From: Bacteroidota bacterium
GTDB taxonomy: Bacteria; Bacteroidota; Bacteroidia; B-17B0; Aurantibacillaceae
DNA length: 64,000 bases
Direction of reading: 5' to 3'
Assembly (NCBI GenBank): GCA_003153315.1
Contig: PLYA01000098.1
Location: 20,208 to 84,207, forward strand
Part shown: piece after piece, positions 36,111-45,863 of the stretch
Position numbering within the stretch: position 1 is the first letter of the stretch
Layout: each line of letters starts with the position of its first letter
Translations under genes and position numbers: made by a program
Notes under the pieces: model-generated
The model's input: the letters and a program-made list of their open reading frames with translations, nothing else
What the model was told of the DNA's origin: nothing
The model's database searches: none

Positions 36111-38051
36111 ATGCAAAAAGTAATTTTTTTCCTAGCCGTTATTTTTACCTTACTTCAAGCATCTGCACAAATTGTTCCGACACAGATGTTAAACGCGGAA
36201 ACTGCGCTAATAGATGAACGTGTTGACACTAAAAAATTTCCAGTACTTAATCAGGATTCTGTTTGGACAGCAAACAATTATTATAAGATTGAACGCAGCA
36301 TTCCCATGCGCGACGGGGTGAAACTGTTTACCTCTATATACATTCCTAAAGATTCTTCACAAAAGCACCCCATTATGCTAATGAGAACTCCTTATTCTTG
36401 TGCACCTTATGGGCCTAAAGAATTCCGAAACTTTTGGAGTAGAAACACTCAATGGTATTTTAAAGAAAAATATATTGTAGTGTTGCAGGATATTCGTGGT
36501 CGGTGGATGAGCGAAGGTGTGTTTGAAGATATACGCCCCTATATAGAAAACAAAAAAACAAATAAGGATATTGATGAAGCCAGTGATACCTACGATGCGA
36601 TAGATTGGATGATAAAAAGCATACCTACCAACAATGGTAGGGTAGGGGTGAGTGGTATTTCGTATCCAGGGTTTTATTCTACCATGGCTGCGCTAAGCGG
36701 GCATCCGGCATTAAAAGCAGTTAGTCCACAAGCCCCTGTTACCGATTGGTTTATTGGAGATGATGTGCATCATAACGGTGCTTTTTTTCTGTTAGACACC
36801 TATGATTTTGATTATTTCTTCGGTAAGCCGCGCCCTAAACCTACTTCAGATGAACCTACTTTTTTTGATTTTAACAGTAAGGATAATTATGATTTCTATT
36901 TAAAAGCAGGAACGCTTAAAAACATTACAAAAAAATACATGGGCGATACCATGAAATTTTGGAATGAAGAAATGAATCATCCTAATTATGATGATTTCTG
37001 GAAGTCGCATACCATTACCAATCACTTAAAAAACATAAAACCTGCCATACTTATTACCGGTGGTTTGTTTGATGCCGAAGACTGCTGGGGTGCTTGGAAT
37101 ACATACAAAACCATTGAAAAACAAAGCCCTTTAACAAACAACAGATTGGTTATGGGGCCTTGGTTTCATGGGGGATGGGCTAAATCAGATGGCAGTCATT
37201 TAGGTAATGTACAGTTCGGTAAAGATGTTAATGATTATTATTATAAGAATATAGAAATACCCTTCTTTAATTATTACTTGAAAGGAGAAGGCGATGCAAA
37301 ACAAATTGCTGAAGCAAACATTTTTATTACCGGGGAAAACAAGTGGACTGCATTTGCCCAGTGGCCTCCCAAAAACACAGAAGCAAAACCAATTTATTTG
37401 AATGATAAAGGAGCCTTATCTTATACCAAACCAACAGATTCAAATAGCTTTTCAGAATACATCAGTAATCCTGCAAAGCCTGTTCCTTATACTGAAGATG
37501 TGCATTTAAAACGTACCCGAGAATACATGGCGGATGACCAGCGTTTTGCTGCACGCAGACCGGATGTACTTGTATTTAAAACCGATGTACTTGATAAAGA
37601 TGTTACACTTGCCGGTCCCGTTATCGCAGACTTACTGATAAGTATTTCCACTACCGATGCGGACTTTGTAGTGAAGCTGATAGATGTTTTTCCTGATACG
37701 TTTAGTTATTCTAAAAAAGATAAATATCCTATGGGTGGCTATCAAATGCTGGTGCGTGGCGAAGTAATGCGTGGTAAATTCCGTAATAGCTTTGAAAAAC
37801 CAGAACCCTTTACTCCTGATAAAATTACAGAAGTTAAGTATGAACTGCCTGATGTTGCTCACACCTTTCAAAAAGGGCATCGCATCATGATTCAAATACA
37901 AAGCTCTTGGTTTCCTTTGGTGGATAGAAACCCGCAACAGTTTCTGGATATATATCATTGCGATGAAAAAGATTTTATCAAATCAAACATCCGCATTTAT
38001 CATGATGCAACTAACGCTTCCTCTATTTTGCTTCCGGTATTAAATAAGTAA
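36111..38051 (+). CDS. CocE/NonD-family (S15) hydrolase, secreted
   Basis: About 646 residues from the ATG at 36111, preferred because it begins a standard signal peptide (MQKVIFFLAVIFTLLQASAQ). An ATG at 36081 adds ten polar residues. The alpha/beta-hydrolase core shows the nucleophile elbow GISYPG (Ser near residue 190), the acid region GGLFDAEDCWGAW, and His in GPWFHGGW. A C-terminal jelly-roll domain of the X-Pro dipeptidyl peptidase type (about 470-646) follows. Members cleave X-Pro peptides, cocaine-like esters or glutaryl amides; the substrate here is not predictable. Periplasmic or secreted. Confidence 0.9.
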   Translation: MQKVIFFLAVIFTLLQASAQIVPTQMLNAETALIDERVDTKKFPVLNQDSVWTANNYYKIERSIPMRDGVKLFTSIYIPKDSSQKHPIMLMRTPYSCAPYGPKEFRNFWSRNTQWYFKEKYIVVLQDIRGRWMSEGVFEDIRPYIENKKTNKDIDEASDTYDAIDWMIKSIPTNNGRVGVSGISYPGFYSTMAALSGHPALKAVSPQAPVTDWFIGDDVHHNGAFFLLDTYDFDYFFGKPRPKPTSDEPTFFDFNSKDNYDFYLKAGTLKNITKKYMGDTMKFWNEEMNHPNYDDFWKSHTITNHLKNIKPAILITGGLFDAEDCWGAWNTYKTIEKQSPLTNNRLVMGPWFHGGWAKSDGSHLGNVQFGKDVNDYYYKNIEIPFFNYYLKGEGDAKQIAEANIFITGENKWTAFAQWPPKNTEAKPIYLNDKGALSYTKPTDSNSFSEYISNPAKPVPYTEDVHLKRTREYMADDQRFAARRPDVLVFKTDVLDKDVTLAGPVIADLLISISTTDADFVVKLIDVFPDTFSYSKKDKYPMGGYQMLVRGEVMRGKFRNSFEKPEPFTPDKITEVKYELPDVAHTFQKGHRIMIQIQSSWFPLVDRNPQQFLDIYHCDEKDFIKSNIRIYHDATNASSILLPVLNK

Positions 38052-38132
38052 ATGAGCTATGGAGTTTTCTCCTGTTTCACACTATCAAAAATATTTTAAT
38101 TTTTACTCTTTTTAATTACCTTTATTGAATAA

Positions 38133-39524
38133 ATGCAAATGAAGAAATTTATCAAACGTTTAGTATTACTGTTGCTCATAGTCGGATTAGGCTATGGAAT
38201 AAATTATTGTCGGGTTTCATTTCCTATTATCAGTGGCTATGGAGCTAAAGATATATGCTCGGCAGTATTTATTTCACATAGAGACCCGAAGGAAGTTATG
38301 GCACAGGAGCTTGGTAAATTTCCTTTAAAGTTAGGTTCGTTTGAAGTTAATTATAAAGATTCTTCTGTAACAGGCTCTGTGTTTGGTTTTGCAAAATGCA
38401 AAGCTATTTACCGCAAAGGTTTAGGCTCTACGTTAGTTGCTGAGATAAGTGAGGAAGAAATACGTAAACAACATTTTATTTTGACTCATCTTCCTGCAAT
38501 TAACCAAGACACGGTTGCCTGGCCTATGGGCAATAAAACAAATGATATATTGCCTGATGAGGTTGACCAACCTGCTTTAATAGCTGCCGTTAAAAACGCT
38601 TTTGAAGAACCCGATACTACCAAACCCAAGCGTACCAGAGCTATAGTAGTACTGTATGATGGTAATATAGTTTATGAGCAATATGCAAAGGGTTATACAA
38701 AAGAAAGTAAACTGATTGGCTGGAGCATGACTAAAACAATTAACGCTGCGCTGATTGGTTTATTGGTAAAGTATAATAAACTTAATCTTGATGAGCCTGC
38801 ACCTGTGCCTGAATGGCAAGATGCAAAAGACCCACGCCATGCTATTACCCTTAGAGATTTATTGCAACAAAGCAGTGGCTTGGATTTTGAAGAAGATTAT
38901 TCTAAAAGCAGTGATGCTACTAATATGTTATTTAAAAAAGCTGATATGGGAGCTTATACAGCTTCTCATCTGTTGAAGGATAAACCGGGTTCGGTGTTTT
39001 ATTACTCAAGCGGCAATTCTAATATATTAGCCCGCATAGTTAGACAAACTGTTGGAGAGAATAACTATCATTCTTTTCCGTATGATAGTTTGTTTTACCC
39101 ATTAGGTATGTATAGTGCCGTTATGGAACCAGATGCATCGGGTACGTATGTTGGTTCATCATACATGTATGCTACTGCCAGAGATTGGGCCCGTTTTGGT
39201 TTGCTTTATATGAACAGGGGTTTATATAACAACAAACGTATTTTAACACAAGATTGGATTCAAGAAAGCATTACCCCTGCCCTATCAGCTGAAAAGGGAG
39301 AATATGGCTTTCAAGTTTGGTTAAATGCCGGAGAGGCTCATAGCCCAGCTAACAGAACCTATCCGCATGCCCCAACTGACTTGTATTATTTGGATGGTTT
39401 TGAAGGACAACGGGTTTTTGTTGTTCCTTCAAAAAGACTGGTAGTAGTACGTTTAGGCCTTACTCAATATAAAAACTTTGACTCAGATGCTTTTATAGCT
39501 TCTATAATCAGTTGTGTTAAATAA
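38133..39524 (+). CDS. Class C beta-lactamase-like serine hydrolase, membrane-anchored
   Basis: 463 residues with one N-terminal membrane segment (about 7-25), so the enzyme domain is predicted outside the cytoplasm. The SxxK nucleophile is SMTK (about residue 199) and the YxN-like motif is YYSSGNSN. LRDLLQQSSGLDFEED and a late DGFEGQ motif replace the HKTG motif of true beta-lactamases. This points to a peptidase/esterase of the broad penicillin-binding-protein-like group rather than to antibiotic resistance. It follows the S15 hydrolase by 81 bases in the same direction. Confidence 0.85.
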   Translation: MQMKKFIKRLVLLLLIVGLGYGINYCRVSFPIISGYGAKDICSAVFISHRDPKEVMAQELGKFPLKLGSFEVNYKDSSVTGSVFGFAKCKAIYRKGLGSTLVAEISEEEIRKQHFILTHLPAINQDTVAWPMGNKTNDILPDEVDQPALIAAVKNAFEEPDTTKPKRTRAIVVLYDGNIVYEQYAKGYTKESKLIGWSMTKTINAALIGLLVKYNKLNLDEPAPVPEWQDAKDPRHAITLRDLLQQSSGLDFEEDYSKSSDATNMLFKKADMGAYTASHLLKDKPGSVFYYSSGNSNILARIVRQTVGENNYHSFPYDSLFYPLGMYSAVMEPDASGTYVGSSYMYATARDWARFGLLYMNRGLYNNKRILTQDWIQESITPALSAEKGEYGFQVWLNAGEAHSPANRTYPHAPTDLYYLDGFEGQRVFVVPSKRLVVVRLGLTQYKNFDSDAFIASIISCVK

Positions 39525-39544
39525 GAGATAAAGAAAGAGTTTGA

Positions 39545-42500
39545 TTAAACTCTTACACCAATAACCAGTACATCATCTATCTGTTCGTAAGCACCTCTCC
39601 AGTCAGTAAACACTTTACGCAAATGTTCGTATTGTTCCTGCATTGGCTTATCAGTTATTTCGGCAAAAGTACGTTGCAGGTTTGCTACCATAAATTTCTT
39701 ACCTTTTTCCCCGCCAAATTGATCAGCATATCCATCGCTAAAAACATATACACAATCATCTTTTTTTAATTGAATTGTATGATTGGTAAACTGGCGCTTC
39801 ACTTCAAAATCAAACTCCAAACCGCCAATTGGGAATTTATCAGGTTTAATAATTTCAGCTTTATCGCTGGCATCCTTTCTGTAAATCCAAAGTGCCCGAT
39901 TAGCTCCAGCATATTCAAGTACTGAGGTTTCTTTATTAAAAGAACATAAAGCTATATCCATTCCATCTCTGCGCTCAAATTCACCTTTATTATGGTTAAG
40001 GGCAGTTTTAACTCCCACATGCAAGGTGTTTAAAATTTCAGCAGGCTGATAAATATGTTGTTCTCCTACAATCTCATTTAATAAAGAGTTTCCTATAATA
40101 CTCATAAAAGCACCCGGAACACCATGTCCTGTACAATCAGCAGCAGCAAAAAGATTTTTACCATCGCGATTAGCAAACCAATAAAAGTCTCCGCTAACAA
40201 TATCTTTTGGCATATATAATACAAATGATTCGGGAAAATCTTTTTTTAAACCTGTAATAGCAGGAAGTAATGCCTCTTGTATGTTTTTAGCATATTTAAT
40301 GCTATCCGTCATCTCTAAATTCTTATGTTCAATGGTTGCTTTTTGTTCTATTACTTCTTTGTTTATTAATTCTACTTTTTGTTTTTCTTCTCTTAATTCT
40401 CTTGTACGTGAGGCAACCTGCTTCTCAAGTTTAACTTTATCCGCATATAGTTTTTTGGTTTTATATGTGTTGTATCCATATATAGATGCCAATGCAACTA
40501 TGGCACAAAGTGTATAAAACCACCATGTTCTGTACCAAGGTGGCAGTACTTTAAATTTAAACTGCAAGGGTTCTTTATTCCAAACGCCATCGTTATTCAT
40601 GGCTTTTAAATAAAAAATATAACTACCCGGTTGAAGAGACGAATAAGTTACTTCCGTTTTGGATGTTACCGGAACCCAATCTCCATCAACCCCATCTAAT
40701 TTAAATTGATATTTCACTTTATCAGGATTTGTTTGTGAAATACCAATAAAATCAAGAGTAACATGGTTTTTAGCGTAGGGCAATTTTAAATCTATAGGCA
40801 AACCCGATAAAGAATCTAAACTTTTAGCATAAGGAGAAAGGTCTGTTTTTTCAAAAAATATTTTTATATCCGTAATTAAACAAGAAGGTTCCTGATAATT
40901 TGTTTTTTCAAAACGTGGATTAAACATAGTTACCCCCTTTACCGTACCAAACCATAGTTGGCCTTCGTCGTCTTTAATGGCGGCGTTGGCGTTACACTCT
41001 ATGCCTTTTAAGCCCTCTTCTTTACCAAAATGCTTTATACTAATTTTTCCTAAAGTTATAAAATCATTTACCTGTAGGGCGTCTATACCCTTATTGGTAC
41101 CTATCCACAAACGGTTTTGATTGTCAAACACCAGAAAATAAACTTGATTAGAAGCCAAGCCATCTTTCTCGCTAATATTCACAAACTCTTTGTAATTATA
41201 ATAAAACAAACCATCTTCGGTACCACACCAAAGATTGCCATCTTTATCTTTCACAACGCTATAAACTGCTTTATCTGTAAACTTGTTTTTTTTATTAATT
41301 ACTTCAACCTCTTTCCTATCATATTTTATCAATCCATAATTAGCTGTTGCCAACCATAAATTTTGATACTTATCTTCTGTAATACCATAAATTGCTAAAT
41401 CAGCGGAGGCTTTTAATCTATTTACAACTTCTACAGGTTCTTTCTTTCCTTTTTCGCCAAAGATTACCAAGCCGGTTCCGGTTCCTATATAATGTGTTCC
41501 TTGCGAATCGTGGTATATAGAATAAATGGTTTGATAATCACTTTCCGCCCAGTAATTAATAAATTTATTTTCATTAAAAATACTTAATCCCGATTGAGTG
41601 CCTATCCAAAGTTTTCCCTCTTTATCCTGAGCCATACAATTAACTGTATTATCAATCAGGCTTTCTTTGGTGTTTTTTACATTTACCTTGTGTTGTATTC
41701 TTTCATTTCCATTCATTACCAATAAACCATTATTGCGCATGGCAATCCAATATTTTTTATCCTTTGTTTGGTAAATACTATTTATATAATCTCCCGGAAG
41801 CCCATCCTTTTCACTATAACTAACTATAGCTTCGGAGCTTAGTTTGCTTACTCCAAAACCATCAGAGCCAAACCACAAATTACCTTCACTATCTATACAC
41901 GACGATAAAATAAGATTGCCGCATAAACCATTGCCAACTAAAAATTTATGATGAGCATGTCCGTTATATTTTACTACACCTTCATTAGTTGATAACCAAA
42001 AGGTATTATTTTTATCCTTACTGATACTGGTAATAGCCATGTTCTCAAGAGACATTCCTTGTATATCTACCCCCTTTATCTTTTTGTTTTTATCAACGTG
42101 ATAAAGCCCAGCAACAACACCTATGTATATATTTCCCTGGCCATCTTCATTGAAGGAACGTATAAAATTCTCCTTCAACCCATTTAATTGATTAAACCAA
42201 GTATAGGTATTGTTTGTTGGAGAATAGCAACAAGCTCCGTTTTGAATAGTTCCAAACCAGTAATTTCCTGCATTATCTTCGTATATGGTAAAAATTGCCG
42301 AAGCTTCCAACAATTTATCCCCATTTAATTTAATGGGTTTATTTTTTTCGTTTAAATAACAAACTCCTTTTTGAGTGCCAATCCATATTTTATCTGTTTT
42401 GTCAATTAAAACTTTAAACACGGTGTTATGTGGCAGACCCTTTCCTGTATCAATACGAACATCTTTAAATTTTCCCTTTATTTGCAAACCATCATATGTG

Positions 42501-42874
42501 GCAAAATAGATGTTTTGTTTTTTATCTTCGGCAATAGAAAATATGGTATTGCTAATGGCTCCATTTTCGGAAGTAAAATTCTTAAAAGTTTTACCATCAA
42601 ACATAGATACCCCACCCAAGTTGGTACCAAACCACATATACCCTTTGCTATCTTGAAAGATGCAATTAACCTGAGACTGGGCTAAACCATCTTCTACATT
42701 GTAATTCCTGAAATCATAGGTTTGAGCAGATGTTTTAACACTGTTCAGCATGAAAGCAAGCAAGAGCGTCATTGCGAGCCGCAGGCGAAGCAATCTCATC
42801 TTTAAAACAGATTGCCGCACTTCGCTCGCAATGACGATGAGAAGTAAAACAATATGCAGCCAAAGCTTACGCAT
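39545..42874 (-). CDS. Two-component-type beta-propeller sensor with SpoIIE phosphatase output; REP inserted in signal peptide
   Basis: 1109 residues. After the leader come about 14 propeller repeats (about 55-700, of the type [20 protein letters not shown]), a Y_Y_Y domain (about 715-785), one membrane segment (about 790-808), a coiled coil, and a SpoIIE/PP2C domain with [34 protein letters not shown] and [12 protein letters not shown] periplasmic ligand signal is thus passed to a cytoplasmic phosphatase instead of a histidine kinase. Codons for residues about 14-36 derive from a REP-like element (42767-42836), lengthening the leader. An ATG at 42799 inside the element would also give a usable signal peptide. 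The gene start overlaps the hemE stop by eight bases. Confidence 0.9.
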   Translation of the reverse strand: MRKLWLHIVLLLIVIASEVRQSVLKMRLLRLRLAMTLLLAFMLNSVKTSAQTYDFRNYNVEDGLAQSQVNCIFQDSKGYMWFGTNLGGVSMFDGKTFKNFTSENGAISNTIFSIAEDKKQNIYFATYDGLQIKGKFKDVRIDTGKGLPHNTVFKVLIDKTDKIWIGTQKGVCYLNEKNKPIKLNGDKLLEASAIFTIYEDNAGNYWFGTIQNGACCYSPTNNTYTWFNQLNGLKENFIRSFNEDGQGNIYIGVVAGLYHVDKNKKIKGVDIQGMSLENMAITSISKDKNNTFWLSTNEGVVKYNGHAHHKFLVGNGLCGNLILSSCIDSEGNLWFGSDGFGVSKLSSEAIVSYSEKDGLPGDYINSIYQTKDKKYWIAMRNNGLLVMNGNERIQHKVNVKNTKESLIDNTVNCMAQDKEGKLWIGTQSGLSIFNENKFINYWAESDYQTIYSIYHDSQGTHYIGTGTGLVIFGEKGKKEPVEVVNRLKASADLAIYGITEDKYQNLWLATANYGLIKYDRKEVEVINKKNKFTDKAVYSVVKDKDGNLWCGTEDGLFYYNYKEFVNISEKDGLASNQVYFLVFDNQNRLWIGTNKGIDALQVNDFITLGKISIKHFGKEEGLKGIECNANAAIKDDEGQLWFGTVKGVTMFNPRFEKTNYQEPSCLITDIKIFFEKTDLSPYAKSLDSLSGLPIDLKLPYAKNHVTLDFIGISQTNPDKVKYQFKLDGVDGDWVPVTSKTEVTYSSLQPGSYIFYLKAMNNDGVWNKEPLQFKFKVLPPWYRTWWFYTLCAIVALASIYGYNTYKTKKLYADKVKLEKQVASRTRELREEKQKVELINKEVIEQKATIEHKNLEMTDSIKYAKNIQEALLPAITGLKKDFPESFVLYMPKDIVSGDFYWFANRDGKNLFAAADCTGHGVPGAFMSIIGNSLLNEIVGEQHIYQPAEILNTLHVGVKTALNHNKGEFERRDGMDIALCSFNKETSVLEYAGANRALWIYRKDASDKAEIIKPDKFPIGGLEFDFEVKRQFTNHTIQLKKDDCVYVFSDGYADQFGGEKGKKFMVANLQRTFAEITDKPMQEQYEHLRKVFTDWRGAYEQIDDVLVIGVRV
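42767..42836. repeat. REP-like palindrome, copy 2 (inside a signal-peptide coding segment)
   Basis: 70 bases bounded by CGTCATTGCGAGC and GCTCGCAATGACG. It belongs to the same family as 17077-17148 and 54027-54098. It is read in frame as [11 protein letters not shown]...LAMT in the sensor gene. Confidence 0.9.
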
Positions 42875-43919
42875 GTATTTTGCTTACTTCATCTTTAAAT
42901 TTATGTTGCTTAATGCAGTCAACGAAAAACTTTACTTTTTCTTTTTCGGTATCAGGGTATAAACCATGTCCTAAATTGGCTATGTATCTGTGCTTGCCAA
43001 AAGCATTGACCATGTGTTTGGTTTGTTTTTCAATCTCTGCATAATCGGCATAAAGCAAACATGGATCTGCGTTACCTTGCAGTGTTTTATTTGCGCCAAG
43101 TATTTTTCTTGCTTCATCGGGATTCATGCTCCAATCCAATCCAACCACACTGCAAGTGGTATTTTTAATTTCCGGCAAAGCAAAGTGTGCGTCTTTGGCA
43201 AAGATAGTAACGGGTACTTTTTTGCTAAGCGCATCGCTAATCATAGCCATGTACTTTAAAGAAAACTCGCTATGCATTTCAGGAGACAAAACCCCTGCCC
43301 ATGAATCGAATATTTGAATAAGGTTGGCGCCTGCTTCAACCTGAGCCAATAAATAATTAATACTGCTTTGCGTTATTTTTTCTAATACCTGATGGGCCAG
43401 TTTTGGATTGGTATATAAAAGCTTTTTGGCTTTGCTAAAGGTTTTGCTTCCGCTACCTTCTACCATATAGGCAAATAAAGTCCATGGAGCACCGCAAAAA
43501 CCAATTAACGGAACACGGTTATTTAATTGCTTTTTTGCCAAACGAATGGCATCATATACATACTGCAAATTACTTCCGTCGGTAATTACCAACTTATCAG
43601 CATCTTGTTGGGTAGCAATGGTATTTTCAAACCAAGGACCTTTGGCTTCTATCATTTGATAGGGCAAACCCATGGCCTCGGGTATAACCAATATATCGGA
43701 GAAAATAATAGCGGCATCAACTCCTAAAATATCAACGGGTTGTATGGTAACCTCAGCAGCTAATTCGGCATTTTTTACAAATTCTATAAAGTTTTTGGCT
43801 TTGGCTCTAACGGCACGGTATTCGGGTAATATTCTTCCTGCCTGCCGCATAAGCCAAACCGGAACACGCTCTACCTCTTCTCCTCTGGCGGCACGCAGTA
43901 ATAAATCGTTTTGTAACAT
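42867..43919 (-). CDS. hemE: Uroporphyrinogen decarboxylase
   Basis: 350 residues, full length. The N-terminal signature [20 protein letters not shown] contains the conserved Arg pair that binds substrate carboxylates. [34 protein letters not shown] and the late [10 protein letters not shown] (catalytic His region) complete the family set. It decarboxylates uroporphyrinogen III to coproporphyrinogen III in haem synthesis. Its stop overlaps the start of the propeller-phosphatase gene, so the two are probably co-translated. Confidence 0.97.
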   Translation of the reverse strand: MLQNDLLLRAARGEEVERVPVWLMRQAGRILPEYRAVRAKAKNFIEFVKNAELAAEVTIQPVDILGVDAAIIFSDILVIPEAMGLPYQMIEAKGPWFENTIATQQDADKLVITDGSNLQYVYDAIRLAKKQLNNRVPLIGFCGAPWTLFAYMVEGSGSKTFSKAKKLLYTNPKLAHQVLEKITQSSINYLLAQVEAGANLIQIFDSWAGVLSPEMHSEFSLKYMAMISDALSKKVPVTIFAKDAHFALPEIKNTTCSVVGLDWSMNPDEARKILGANKTLQGNADPCLLYADYAEIEKQTKHMVNAFGKHRYIANLGHGLYPDTEKEKVKFFVDCIKQHKFKDEVSKIHA

Positions 43920-43950
43920 CTCTTCAAAAATAAGCTAAAGTAAGATATAA

Positions 43951-43982
43951 TTTGGGGGAAGAAGCAAAATTTATTACCTTGC
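43951..43982 (+). promoter_or_regulatory. Promoter upstream of the bactofilin gene
   Basis: TTTG at 43951-43954 and TACCTTGC at 43975-43982, separated by 20 bases, fit the Bacteroidota promoter pattern with one mismatch in the -7 box. The start codon is 21 bases downstream. Confidence 0.55.
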
Positions 43983-44003
43983 GGCTTCAAATTCGAAGAA
44001 ATT

Positions 44004-44423
44004 ATGTTTTCTAAGTCAAATAATGGTAAAATGACTGATAATACGTCAGTTAACTTAATTGCATCGGGTACAGTTATTACCGGGGATGTTAAAACCGAAG
44101 GTGATTTTAGGATAGATGGAACTTTGCATGGTACTTTGGTAGTTAAAGGCAAATTGGTAGTGGGGTCTAACGGACATATACAGGGTGAAATTGAGTGCCA
44201 GAATGCAGATGTATCGGGTGAAGTGAAGGGCAAAATAAATGTAACCGAACTATTGGCTTTACGTGCCTCTGCACGCATTAACGGAGATATTATAACAGGC
44301 AAAATTTCTATAGAACCCGAAGCGCAGTTTACAGGCAATTGTAGCATGGGCGGTGTAGTTAAAAACATACAACACACGGCAGATGAGCACGCCTCAAGAA
44401 AAAAAGCCGTTGCGGCCAACTGA
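44004..44423 (+). CDS. Bactofilin (polymer-forming cytoskeletal protein)
   Basis: 139 residues. After a short polar N-terminus the protein is a right-handed beta-helix of stacked short strands: LIASGTVITGDVKTEGDFRIDG, GTLVVKGKLVVGSNGHIQGEI, VSGEVKGKINVTELLALRA, INGDIITGKISIEPEA. This is the DUF583/bactofilin domain that forms filaments under the membrane and positions cell-wall or surface machinery. The gene overlaps the atpZ-like gene by 41 bases in a different frame. Confidence 0.93.
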   Translation: MFSKSNNGKMTDNTSVNLIASGTVITGDVKTEGDFRIDGTLHGTLVVKGKLVVGSNGHIQGEIECQNADVSGEVKGKINVTELLALRASARINGDIITGKISIEPEAQFTGNCSMGGVVKNIQHTADEHASRKKAVAAN

Positions 44424-44619
44424 TAAGCCACAAAAAAGCTCCTTACAATATACGGGCATGGCCATACAAATGCTGGTGCCTATTATTATTGGTTTTGTTG
44501 GCGGCATGAAATTAGACAACTACCTGCAAAACAAAATACCGGTACTTACGCTTATACTTGGTTTAGGCGGCGTTGCTACCGGAATATACTTAGCTATTAA
44601 AGATTTTTTGAAGAAGTAG
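44383..44619 (+). CDS. AtpZ/AtpI-family membrane protein
   Basis: 78 residues with a basic N-terminus and two membrane segments (about 27-45 and 52-72). It has the family pattern YTGMAIQMLVPIIIGFVGG, then LDNYLQNK, then LTLILGLGGVATGIYLAIKD. AtpZ/AtpI proteins help assemble the c-ring or import Mg/Ca for the F1Fo ATP synthase and usually precede atpB. Here no atp genes follow; array D and a terminator do. The ATG at 44383 overlaps the bactofilin gene, and no later ATG would keep the N-terminal basic region. Confidence 0.88.
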   Translation: MSTPQEKKPLRPTDKPQKSSLQYTGMAIQMLVPIIIGFVGGMKLDNYLQNKIPVLTLILGLGGVATGIYLAIKDFLKK

Positions 44620-44670
44620 ATTCTTAACATTTATGAATCATGATTTTTCTTTATTCCACGTTGATTTTCC

Positions 44671-44850
44671 TGATTTAGCCTCAATCAGCTTAGTTTAGCG
44701 TAATTTCTCTCTATGCAGCGTACATAGCTTCTATGTAGTGTCATTTTGCTCTATGTAGTGTCATTTCTCTCTATGTAGTGTCAATTTTCATTATGTAGCG
44801 TAATTTTTCCTTATGTAGCGTACATAAGCTCTATGTAGTGTTATTTCAAT
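44671..44850. repeat. Array D: about nine degenerate 20-bp tandem units
   Basis: The clear units run from 44691 to 44850 with period 20 and core CTATGTAGTGTCATTT. The unit at 44671 is more diverged. Each typical unit contains the dyad CTATGTAG or CTATGCAG. The 20-base period is not a multiple of three, so no continuous heptad frame exists. The array occupies the space between the atpZ-like gene (ends 44619) and the convergent hydrolase gene (ends 44905). Confidence 0.88.
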
Positions 44851-44865
44851 TTGGGCAGGTTTATA

Positions 44866-44908
44866 AACCTGATTTTACCTTTTTTTGTTAAAAGCAGGTT
44901 TTTTTTAT
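44866..44908 (+). terminator. Intrinsic terminator of the bactofilin-atpZ transcript
   Basis: AACCTG-A-TTTTA pairs with TAAAA-G-CAGGTT, an 11-bp stem with one mismatch, followed by eight or nine T. The T run overlaps the last codons of the convergent gene. Confidence 0.75.
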
Positions 44909-45861
44909 TTCTTCCCCTTTTCAGGAACTACAGGCGTAAGGAATTTCTTTACCAGTTTTAAAAACTCTTCGCGCTGGTCTATAAACACATTGTGCGAGGA
45001 GTTTTCTACCAAAACAAAATTCGCATCGCCAACAGCCTTTTTAATCATATCCCAATGCGCCTGATTAAACAAACCATCTTCTTTGCCATAAATGGCATAT
45101 ACAGGAATATTTTTTTCCTGCACTTTTTTCAAATCATAGCGCATATCCAGTGTAGTGTATTGCTCGTTCATATAAAAACCATACAAAGGGTCGGATGTCA
45201 TATTATTTAAAAAAGAAGCCTTTTTACTTTTTTTCATCTCTTCGTAAATGGCATCTCTTTCGGCAGTGGGCTTACTGGGTTTATACAAGCCTGTATTCAT
45301 GGCATACATAAAACAACTGCTGCTGTACTCAAGCTTGGTGGTATCCATCTTTTTTACAAAAGACATTTGTTTAAGCGCGGTGGTATCTTTTTTCTGTTTA
45401 AATTTTTCTTCGCAATGCTGAATAATGCTTTTAAATCCTAATTGGTAATTAAGTGGGGAACTTAATAGAATAATCCCTTTTACTTTTTCAGGAAAACTCT
45501 CGGCAAACTTGATGGCTTCGGTACCTCCCCAACTATGCCCAATAAATACAGCCTGTGTAACATTGTATTTTTTTAGGATAGTATTTATATCCTCATTGGC
45601 TTTATTAAACTTGTAATGGTCGGTAATAGAATCTTTTTTAGAACGCCCGCAACCACGTTGGTCAAACGTAATTACGTAATATCCTAAAGCAGCCAAATTA
45701 GGCGCAGCAGCTAACTCAAACGAAACAGGGTTATAACCCGGCCCACCATGCATAAATACAATGGCAGGGTTCTTAGGGTCGCCAACAGAATTGGAATAAA
45801 TGGTTTGTGCCTTTCCTGAAAAAACAAATACAACAAAAAGTATAGAAATAATTTTACGCAT
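44905..45861 (-). CDS. Alpha/beta hydrolase, proline-iminopeptidase-like, secreted
   Basis: 318 residues with a signal peptide ending near SGKAQ. The core has the oxyanion motif HGGPGYN, the DQRGCGRS block typical of proline iminopeptidase (S33) relatives, the nucleophile elbow GHSWGG (Ser near residue 110), the acid in YGKEDGLF, and catalytic His in ENSSHNVF. It is likely a periplasmic peptidase or esterase; specificity cannot be read. It is two bases downstream of the barrel-protein gene and therefore probably co-transcribed with it. Confidence 0.85.
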   Translation of the reverse strand: MRKIISILFVVFVFSGKAQTIYSNSVGDPKNPAIVFMHGGPGYNPVSFELAAAPNLAALGYYVITFDQRGCGRSKKDSITDHYKFNKANEDINTILKKYNVTQAVFIGHSWGGTEAIKFAESFPEKVKGIILLSSPLNYQLGFKSIIQHCEEKFKQKKDTTALKQMSFVKKMDTTKLEYSSSCFMYAMNTGLYKPSKPTAERDAIYEEMKKSKKASFLNNMTSDPLYGFYMNEQYTTLDMRYDLKKVQEKNIPVYAIYGKEDGLFNQAHWDMIKKAVGDANFVLVENSSHNVFIDQREEFLKLVKKFLTPVVPEKGKK

Positions 45862-45863
45862 AT

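Noticed and set aside
38133..39524. Antibiotic-resistance beta-lactamase
   Set aside because: It has SxxK and a tyrosine motif but no clear KTG motif, is membrane-anchored, and fits the broad serine-hydrolase group; no resistance context is seen.
43871..44431. A 186-codon frame on the minus strand opposite bactofilin
   Set aside because: It is fully antisense to the bactofilin beta-helix repeat, which fits its family well; the antisense product has no recognisable feature.
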